A DNA stretch of 5,118 nt, from the NCBI GenBank assembly GCA_015232165.1, contig JADGAE010000159.1, positions 1 to 5,118 on the forward strand. The letters are read 5' to 3'. The position numbers and the translations under genes were made by a program. Of the stretch, positions 1 to 5,118 are shown piece by piece. The notes under the pieces are model-generated. The model was not told the origin of the DNA and searched no databases. It was given only the letters and a program-made list of their open reading frames with translations. How positions within the stretch are numbered: the first letter of the stretch is position 1; every line of letters starts with the position of its first letter. Source of the DNA: Nitrospirota bacterium. Lineage in GTDB: Bacteria > Nitrospirota > Thermodesulfovibrionia > Thermodesulfovibrionales > Magnetobacteriaceae.

Positions 1-912
1 CACGCCGTGTTGTACGTGTGTCTTCATTTGATTAAACTCATCATCCGTCAGTTTGCCGGGCTTGAGCAGAATGTTGTCCGATATGGCGATCTTACCGGCA
101 TCATGCAGGAACGACCCCTTTATCAGACTGACTATGCTCGCCGACTCCACGCCCATAGTCTCTGCAAGTCTTACGGCATAGATGGTGACCCTGTAGTTGT
201 GGATGTGCGTATCGCTGTCCCTCTTTGCTATGGCACCACCAAGGGCTCGCAGTATCCCGATGTTGGCATCTGCAAGCCCTGCCGAATATTTGATCAGATC
301 CTTGTTCATCGATATGATTATCGGATACAGGAGAACCGTCGTTGCAAAAACCGCTATTATCACGTGCAACAGGGAATACAGAATAAGGTTCCTGATGTCG
401 TTCATCGTCTTGTCATCCACTTGATAGACCCCCTCGAAATAACCTATCAGTCTGGAGTCGTCAGCAAGCAGGGGTACAAACACCTGTAAATATATACGGT
501 TATCAAAATATACCCTGTTGTAAGTGATCTCATCAGAGAGCCGATGAATACTAAGGTATTTGTCAAGAGACGTCAGATGTTTTTCTATCCTGGAGCTTTT
601 ATGGTCTATTACCTCTGCACGTTTTTGCTTGTCCTTGTCATAAACCTCGACAATAACAAAGTGGCCTTTCACTATGTGTTCCCTCAATAACCGGACAAGA
701 TATTCTTTTTTCTGTGGGTCTGAACTCTCCAGATAGACCTTCTTGTCATCTATTAACGACCTTGACTCTGCAACGGCCAGCTTTTCGACAAACTCGTCTA
801 TCTCCTCCAGCTTAAGAAAAAAAACTACGCCGCCGGCAACGATGGAGATGGCTATCCATCCAAGAAACAACCTCAGGATTAAACGCTTATGTATGCCCTT
901 GACTTTATCCAT
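1..912 (-). CDS. HD-GYP domain cyclic-di-GMP phosphodiesterase, membrane-anchored (partial, 3' end beyond window)
   Basis: The reading frame is open from ATG at 912 down to base 1, giving 304 residues with no stop. Residues about 10-33 form a hydrophobic membrane helix. Residues about 36-173 are a mixed alpha/beta extracytoplasmic region whose end (VFVPLLADDSRLIGYFEGVY, 144-163) looks like the last strands of a Cache/PDC-type sensor. A second membrane helix covers about 176-201. The HD-GYP domain begins near 212: HxxRV at H238-V242, the HD dyad H270-D271 followed by AGKI, then LLKPGKLTDDE and MKTH (H299). The GYP motif itself would lie beyond the edge. Family knowledge: these enzymes hydrolyse c-di-GMP to pGpG or GMP using a di- or tri-iron centre. 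Start: an in-frame TAA lies a short way upstream and no other usable start follows it, so ATG 912 is the only choice, although no Shine-Dalgarno sequence is evident. It lies downstream of a diguanylate cyclase, suggesting an opposing enzyme pair. Activity cannot be judged without the missing C-terminus. Confidence 0.9.
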   Translation of the reverse strand, partial: MDKVKGIHKRLILRLFLGWIAISIVAGGVVFFLKLEEIDEFVEKLAVAESRSLIDDKKVYLESSDPQKKEYLVRLLREHIVKGHFVIVEVYDKDKQKRAEVIDHKSSRIEKHLTSLDKYLSIHRLSDEITYNRVYFDNRIYLQVFVPLLADDSRLIGYFEGVYQVDDKTMNDIRNLILYSLLHVIIAVFATTVLLYPIIISMNKDLIKYSAGLADANIGILRALGGAIAKRDSDTHIHNYRVTIYAVRLAETMGVESASIVSLIKGSFLHDAGKIAISDNILLKPGKLTDDEFNQMKTHVQHGV

Positions 913-931
913 AGTAGTTAAACATAGGTAT

Positions 932-1060
932 TGTCTGAACCGGGATTAGCCGGATGAAAGGATTTACAGGAAAAAAGATAAAACACACTAATCAATCTTG
1001 ATAATCCATTAATCCGTTAAGTTAAATTTGCTCCCTACGGTTGCAGGCGTGGTTCAGACA
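932..1060. repeat. Palindromic intergenic repeat element, complete copy
   Basis: The element is bounded by a perfect 10-bp inverted repeat, TGTCTGAACC at 932-941 and GGTTCAGACA at 1051-1060. Inside, the left half holds GGATT-type words (943-947, 960-964) and the right half holds their complements (TAATCC at 1002-1007 and 1010-1015), so nested imperfect pairing is possible within the terminal stem. It fills most of the 155-bp spacer between the cyclase stop codon (7 bp to its right) and the HD-GYP start codon (19 bp to its left). No open reading frame lies inside. The first 40 bases match the block at 5079-5118 at 33 positions without gaps, showing it is a dispersed repeat. I infer a REP/MITE-like non-coding element. 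It may also form RNA structure between the two genes. Confidence 0.8.
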
Positions 1061-1067
1061 TTTTTAC

Positions 1068-3440
1068 TCACATGTTTATTTTCAGATGCTCCAGCAACCT
1101 GAACAGGTCATTGATACACGTAATCGTATCATCCGATAACGAGGCTTCCATTTCCTTAAGCCACGAGTCCTTTTCTATTGATTGCTCTCTGGTTTCATCA
1201 ATGTTTACAACCTTTTTAATGAACTCCGATATGATCAGGAGATAGTCCTTTTGTTGCAGCATACGGTAAAGGGTTCGCGTAGTCTCAAGGATGTTACCGA
1301 TCTTGTTATTTGAGCTATCGGATAACTCAAACCCCTTATCCTGAATCTTAAGCAACAGCTCCACCCATGCCTGATGGTCCCATGTCCCTTTGTACTCCAT
1401 GACAAATCCGACAATGATATCCACCAGGTCCTCAACCCTTGCAATTATATCGGCATAGAACTGAAAACCGTTTCTACCCTGCTTCTTGGCCCTGTACATT
1501 GCGATGTCTGCCTGTTTTAGCAACAGTTCGCTGTTGATCCTGTATTCGGTGTTGTTTTTGAAGGGATATACGCTGATCCCGATGCTTGCACTGATATTGC
1601 AGACCTTGTCTTTAAGGTGGTATGGCCTGTTCAGCGAGGCTATGATCTTTTCAGCCACCAGGGCGGCATCTTCCGGTTCCTTTATCCTTGCAAGGATTAC
1701 CGTAAACTCATCGCCCCCCATGCGGGCAGCCGTGTCCGACTTACGGAGGTTTTCCATGAGTCTGGTTGATGCCTCCTGCAGCAGGATATCGCCGTAATCG
1801 TGTCCCAGGGTGTCGTTGATTATCTTAAAGTTGTCCAGGTCTATAAACAGCAGTGCAAACATATATTTGTCACGTCTTGCCATTTCAATTGCGTTGTTGA
1901 AGCGATCATGGAACAACATCCGGTTGGGCAGGGACGTCAGCGTATCAAAGTGCGCAAGGCGCTGGAGTTGGCTCTCAAAGTGCTTGCGTTCCGAAATATT
2001 TCTCAGCACATACACACACTGTGTTACCTGTCCGTTTTCGCCTATTATTGGAGAGGAACTACATCCTATATAGATATCCTTGCCGTCTCTGTCCTGGTGA
2101 ATATGTTCGGTCTTTGCGTGTTTGCCCGTCTGTGCAGTGATCACTATCGGGCACTGGATATCCCTCTGATGACACGGTATGGGACTTTTGTGGATCAGCG
2201 TATGACACGTACCACCCTTTACCTCGGACTCCAGGAATCCATACTCTTTCAAAAAGACCTGGTTGACCTCGATCACCTTAAAATCCCAGACGTTAATAAC
2301 CACGACGGCATCGTTCATGCTGTTTAGAACGGTATGGATAAACTCGTTTGATTGCTTGAGGGCATCCTCTGCCTTTCCGTGTTCAATGATCCCCGCCAGG
2401 GTGTTGGCCACTGCAACCAGAAAGTCTTCCTCTGGCCTATCCCTCTTGTGCCCGGCATCGACGTACAGGTTGAGGACCCCAAGGATTGTACTGCCGGACT
2501 TAATCGGTATACAATAATGACCATGGTCCGTCATCCCGTCGAAGCTGACTTCATGCAGCTCGTCTACCTTGTTTTCATAAATGACCTTGCGGGTGGATGC
2601 CGCCAGGCCACAGAGACACTTTCCAAAAGGCAGCTCCCTGCAATTGGCTTGCAGAAATTGTGGCAAATGGCGTTGAGCAGCCATTATCAACTTGCCAGAG
2701 TCGGCGTGCGTAAGGAATACACAGGCCTTCTTCTGAACCTTGATCCACGGGGCTGAGAGCACCAGGTCAAGGGCGCTTTCAAGTTTGCTCTTCAGAGGGA
2801 TTTGCTCCAGTGCAATCTGAAGCATTGTGCTTATTACCTCTTGCATGTAATAATTGTGATGGAGCTTTGTCTCTAACTGCTTACGTTCAATGATCTCCTG
2901 CCTTAGAAACTCGTTGGCCTGTTCGATGTCGGCATTGGCCAGTTTGAGCTTAAACGTTCTCTCTTGTACCAGGGTCTCAAGGTCCTGACGATGAGTATGT
3001 AGCTCCTGCTCCAGCAATTTACGGTTTGTTATGTCCCTTATGATGCCAATTGAATGCCAGAACCCCTCTATCTCTATGGCCGATATGGATACCTCTACCT
3101 GTATCTCTGTACCGTCGCGCCTGATTGCGACAAGCTCGTGTGTCTTATCAACCACATTACCTATGCCGGTTGTTTGAAAATTGTCAAATCCCCTGACAAA
3201 GTCATCATAATAATTCCGCGGGACTATCAGCCTGTGTAACGGCTTGTTAAGCGCTTCTTCACTTGCATAGTCAAAGATATGCTCGGCAGCCCTGTTCCAG
3301 AAAGAGATCAAACCATCGCTATCCATCATGACAATAGCATCCTGTGCGACAAAGGTCAGTTTCTTTAATATCTTTTCGCTGACGGTCAGATTCTTTTCCA
3401 TAACGTCTTTCATCTCTTCTGTCTCATATAACAATATCAT
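1068..3440 (-). CDS. Soluble PAS-GAF-PAS-GGDEF diguanylate cyclase with helical C-terminal extension
   Basis: This 790-residue protein has no signal peptide or membrane helix, so it should act in the cytoplasm, making c-di-GMP from two GTP. Domains in order: PAS with PAC end (about 28-140, closing GIIRDITNRK); coiled signalling helix (about 140-198); GAF (about 200-355, containing FGKCLCG); a second PAS (about 366-486) with cysteines 412, 423 and 430; GGDEF (about 495-662). Catalytic features are intact: LAHFDTLTSLPNR entry motif, D534 in FIDLDNFK (metal), N542 and D551 (guanine contacts), and GGDEF at 575-579. The inhibitory I-site RKSD (566-569) sits five residues before GGDEF, so product feedback is expected. 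Residues 663-790 are an extra helical stretch that I cannot assign. The start is uncertain: ATG 3440 has no ribosome site and directly follows a TATACT sequence (3441-3446), so ATG 3413 (residue 10, preceded by GAAGAG) or ATG 3401 (residue 14) may be the true start. The kinase gene ends 97 bp upstream of ATG 3440; cotranscription is possible. Confidence 0.93.
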   Translation of the reverse strand: MILLYETEEMKDVMEKNLTVSEKILKKLTFVAQDAIVMMDSDGLISFWNRAAEHIFDYASEEALNKPLHRLIVPRNYYDDFVRGFDNFQTTGIGNVVDKTHELVAIRRDGTEIQVEVSISAIEIEGFWHSIGIIRDITNRKLLEQELHTHRQDLETLVQERTFKLKLANADIEQANEFLRQEIIERKQLETKLHHNYYMQEVISTMLQIALEQIPLKSKLESALDLVLSAPWIKVQKKACVFLTHADSGKLIMAAQRHLPQFLQANCRELPFGKCLCGLAASTRKVIYENKVDELHEVSFDGMTDHGHYCIPIKSGSTILGVLNLYVDAGHKRDRPEEDFLVAVANTLAGIIEHGKAEDALKQSNEFIHTVLNSMNDAVVVINVWDFKVIEVNQVFLKEYGFLESEVKGGTCHTLIHKSPIPCHQRDIQCPIVITAQTGKHAKTEHIHQDRDGKDIYIGCSSSPIIGENGQVTQCVYVLRNISERKHFESQLQRLAHFDTLTSLPNRMLFHDRFNNAIEMARRDKYMFALLFIDLDNFKIINDTLGHDYGDILLQEASTRLMENLRKSDTAARMGGDEFTVILARIKEPEDAALVAEKIIASLNRPYHLKDKVCNISASIGISVYPFKNNTEYRINSELLLKQADIAMYRAKKQGRNGFQFYADIIARVEDLVDIIVGFVMEYKGTWDHQAWVELLLKIQDKGFELSDSSNNKIGNILETTRTLYRMLQQKDYLLIISEFIKKVVNIDETREQSIEKDSWLKEMEASLSDDTITCINDLFRLLEHLKINM

Positions 3441-3534
3441 AGTATATAAAAAATATGCAAGAGTTACGGGCGCATCAAAAAGTCATGGGTGCCTTTGGGT
3501 AAAGAAAGGGGCGGAGCGTTCATGGTCTTATGGG

Positions 3535-4914
3535 TCAGTCGGTTGATTGCTTTGCGATGAGGGCGTTGACCTTTGCGTCGCTCTTTCGCAGTTTGTCTGA
3601 GAGGATGATGGCCAGGTTTCTGTATAGCTTCAGGCAGAGTCTTGGTTCGGAGTTTCTTAGCACCACCTCGTTGATGGCTATGAGTATGCAGTCGGTTTCG
3701 CATGTTGCGGTGGCAAAGCGCGGGGCGGACTCCATGATCGCCATCTCACCAAAGCATTCACCCACCTTGAGTCTGTTTAACAGGGTTGGGTTCTCTTGCG
3801 GGGAAAACACCTTTGTTATCTTGACCTGACCGGAGATAATGATATACATCGTGTTGCCGATTGTGTTTTCCTTAAATATCAGGTCATTGGCCTTAAAGGT
3901 GTTTTTCTTGCTTATCTTTATAATCGTGTGCAGCTCATCCAGTGTAAAATCGGAAAAAAAGGCGTAATTCTTCTTAAGCGTCAACAGGAAGTCCTTGTTG
4001 GCGTACTCTACCGGGCTGCGGGCGCTCTGTGAACCCTCCTTCTCGCTCTTGTTGAGAAAGATGACAAGGGCATCGGCAAACTCACTTGCCGACTGAAAAC
4101 GCTCCTCCTTGCTCTTTTTCATTGCGCTCATGATACAATCGCCAAGGGCCCTGTCCACCTCGGGCAGGACGAGGTGCGGCGGGATGGGGTCTTCGGTCTT
4201 GATCTTATGAAACAGCGATGTGATGTCACTTGCCGGGAAGGCCTTCCTGCCCGTGATAAACTCATAGGCCATGGCCCCCAGCGAAAACACATCCGTAAGC
4301 CTGTCCAGCTCCTGTCCGCTGATCTGCTCCGGGGACATGTATGAGGGAGTGCCCAGTATCTTGTCCTGCGTGGGCCTGGCCATGGCATCATTTGCCGTTG
4401 AAAGCATCGCTATACCGAAGTCCATGATCTTTGCCTGGAGGTCCTCCAGGAGCATGATGTTGGCAGGCTTGATGTCTCTATGTATGACGCCGCGCTGATG
4501 GGCGTAGTGCAACGCGTTGGCTATGACGGTGAGTATGCGCACCTTGTCATCCAGCGTCAGGGGCAGTTTATCCGTAATGACGCTCTTGAGAGAGACGCCG
4601 CTGACGTGCTCCATGACAAAGTAGTGTACGTCATAGTGCTGCCCTGCATCGTAGATCATGGCAATGTTTGGATGTGCCAGCTTACCCGCTATCCGCACCT
4701 CCTGGTAAAACAACGCCAGAAGCTCCTTCTCCTTAAACGATGACATCACCTTGCCCAGCTTGATAGTCTTTATTGCAACCGTCCGATCAATGATCGTATC
4801 GTTGCCTTTGTAGACCACACCCATCGCCCCATGACCAAGCTCATGCAGTATCTTATATCGTCCCAAATGGGTCAACCCCATCGTAGTGTTATACAAGAGG
4901 TTAAATCTTTTCAT
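3535..4914 (-). CDS. Ser/Thr protein kinase with C-terminal cyclic-nucleotide-binding domain
   Basis: This 459-residue protein has no membrane helix. Residues about 20-288 form a complete Hanks-type kinase: glycine loop LGHGAMG (26-32), ATP lysine K49 in VAIK, helix-C glutamate E72, catalytic loop HRDIKPAN (145-152), DFG (165-167), GTPSYMSPEQ closing the activation segment (188-197), DVFSLG (208-213) and the late arginine R272. The HRD arginine implies control by activation-loop phosphorylation; candidate sites are S172, T173 and T182. A linker (about 289-312) leads to a CAP-like cNMP-binding domain (about 313-435) with a typical phosphate-binding cassette, FGEMAIMESAPRFATA (388-403), keeping E390 and R399, which normally hold the ribose and the cyclic phosphate. 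I infer a kinase controlled by cAMP or cGMP; F400, right after the arginine, leaves selectivity unclear. There is no DNA-binding domain. Start: ATG 4914 is the first in frame, but ATG 4881 (residue 12, MGLTHLGRYKI) resembles usual kinase N-termini and gives a longer leader from the promoter at 4929-4937. Targets are unknown; the neighbouring c-di-GMP enzymes are candidates. Confidence 0.94.
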   Translation of the reverse strand: MKRFNLLYNTTMGLTHLGRYKILHELGHGAMGVVYKGNDTIIDRTVAIKTIKLGKVMSSFKEKELLALFYQEVRIAGKLAHPNIAMIYDAGQHYDVHYFVMEHVSGVSLKSVITDKLPLTLDDKVRILTVIANALHYAHQRGVIHRDIKPANIMLLEDLQAKIMDFGIAMLSTANDAMARPTQDKILGTPSYMSPEQISGQELDRLTDVFSLGAMAYEFITGRKAFPASDITSLFHKIKTEDPIPPHLVLPEVDRALGDCIMSAMKKSKEERFQSASEFADALVIFLNKSEKEGSQSARSPVEYANKDFLLTLKKNYAFFSDFTLDELHTIIKISKKNTFKANDLIFKENTIGNTMYIIISGQVKITKVFSPQENPTLLNRLKVGECFGEMAIMESAPRFATATCETDCILIAINEVVLRNSEPRLCLKLYRNLAIILSDKLRKSDAKVNALIAKQSTD

Positions 4915-4923
4915 CCTAATCCG

Positions 4924-4938
4924 ATGTTATTATAACAT
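4924..4938. promoter_or_regulatory. Perfect 15-bp palindrome overlapping the kinase promoter (possible operator)
   Basis: ATGTTAT-T-ATAACAT has two 7-base arms that are exact reverse complements around one central base. It covers the whole extended -10 sequence and ends 10 bp before ATG 4914. A dimeric repressor bound here would block the kinase promoter. Because of the symmetry the plus strand also reads TGTTATTAT, a weaker extended -10, but no gene is visible rightward in the 180 bp that remain. AT-rich palindromes can arise by chance, so a regulatory role is only inferred. Confidence 0.35.
4929..4937 (-). promoter_or_regulatory. Putative extended -10 promoter of the kinase gene
   Basis: Read on the minus strand, this is TGTTATAAT, a perfect TATAAT hexamer with the upstream TGn extension. 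No good -35 hexamer is present at 16-18 bp, which extended -10 promoters tolerate. Transcription would begin near 4922. That leaves only about 8 nt before ATG 4914, or about 41 nt before the alternative start ATG 4881. The call rests on sequence match and position only. Confidence 0.5.
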
Positions 4939-5078
4939 ATAAATGCGTTCATAGGGTTTTATCAGGTTGCATAAATTTTTCATGACGAGCATACGTAATT
5001 TACGGGGTCAATGTGGCCGTATCCCCTTGCGAGTGGGTCTGAGGGGTAATGCTGTTGACTTAAGGAAGCACAAGGGAC

Positions 5079-5118
5079 TGTCTGAACCATGATTGCACAG
5101 ATTAAAGGATTTACAGGA
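5079..5118. repeat. Second copy of the palindromic intergenic repeat, left part only (cut by window edge)
   Basis: This block begins with the same TGTCTGAACC terminus (5079-5088) and ends with the same AAAGGATTTACAGGA (5104-5118) as the element at 932-971. In all, 33 of 40 positions are identical with no gaps, in the same orientation. The matching right arm GGTTCAGACA would lie beyond the window. It sits upstream of the kinase promoter in noncoding DNA; the stretch 4939-5078 between them shows no gene and only a small CGTAA-T-TTACG palindrome at 4994-5004. Confidence 0.75.

Noticed and set aside
7..489. 160-codon plus-strand open frame
   Set aside because: It lies antisense inside the HD-GYP gene, whose frame shows clear family motifs; the plus-strand translation has no recognisable domain and an unlikely composition.
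932..1060. CRISPR or insertion-sequence end
   Set aside because: Only one pair of inverted arms per copy is present, with no regular spacer-repeat pattern and no transposase reading frame nearby.
1800..2327. 175-codon plus-strand open frame opposite the cyclase
   Set aside because: It is antisense to the GGDEF and second PAS regions, with no domain signature and no ribosome site; it is a shadow of the real gene.
3466..3500. Possible terminator after the kinase gene (GGCAC…GCGCC around a T run)
   Set aside because: The stem is only five pairs including a wobble, the loop is 15 nt and the T run lies in the loop rather than after the stem.
3464..3703. 79-codon minus-strand open frame running from the kinase C-terminus into the spacer
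   Set aside because: Most of it overlaps the cNMP domain in another frame and its translation is rich in Arg, His and Lys without domain features. It has no support as a gene.
4939..5078. Possible small gene or RNA upstream of the kinase
   Set aside because: No open frame with a plausible start and no strong stem-loop beyond an 11-nt palindrome was visible; it reads as plain upstream noncoding DNA.

Overview
The window carries three genes, all read from the minus strand, that together form a cytoplasmic and membrane signalling cassette. In transcription order (right to left) they are: a soluble Ser/Thr protein kinase with a C-terminal cyclic-nucleotide-binding domain (3535-4914); a soluble PAS-GAF-PAS-GGDEF diguanylate cyclase with an unidentified helical C-terminal extension (1068-3440); and the N-terminal 304 residues of a membrane-anchored HD-GYP phosphodiesterase that runs off the left edge (1-912). 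No tRNA, rRNA, CRISPR array or transposase gene was seen.

Layout: 1-912 is the partial HD-GYP gene. 913-1067 is a spacer almost filled by a palindromic element (932-1060) ending in a perfect 10-bp inverted repeat. 1068-3440 is the diguanylate cyclase. 3441-3534 is a short spacer with no convincing terminator. 3535-4914 is the kinase. 4915-5118 is noncoding; it holds an extended -10 promoter inside a perfect palindrome just before the kinase and, at the extreme right edge, the start of a second copy of the 932-1060 element in the same orientation.

The genes combine three signalling chemistries: Ser/Thr phosphorylation, probably tuned by a cyclic mononucleotide; c-di-GMP synthesis gated by PAS/GAF ligands; and probable c-di-GMP breakdown gated by an extracytoplasmic sensor. 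Catalytic motifs are intact in the kinase and the cyclase, and the visible part of the HD-GYP domain keeps its HD dyad. That they act on one pathway is inferred from gene order and shared strand only.

The organism is a bacterium of medium GC with multidomain sensory proteins, and probably Gram-negative given the HD-GYP/GGDEF pairing and the two-helix periplasmic sensor. Soluble bacterial kinases of this type and dispersed palindromic repeats of this kind would fit Nitrospirota, Planctomycetota or Deltaproteobacteria-like lineages. The sequence itself does not settle which.
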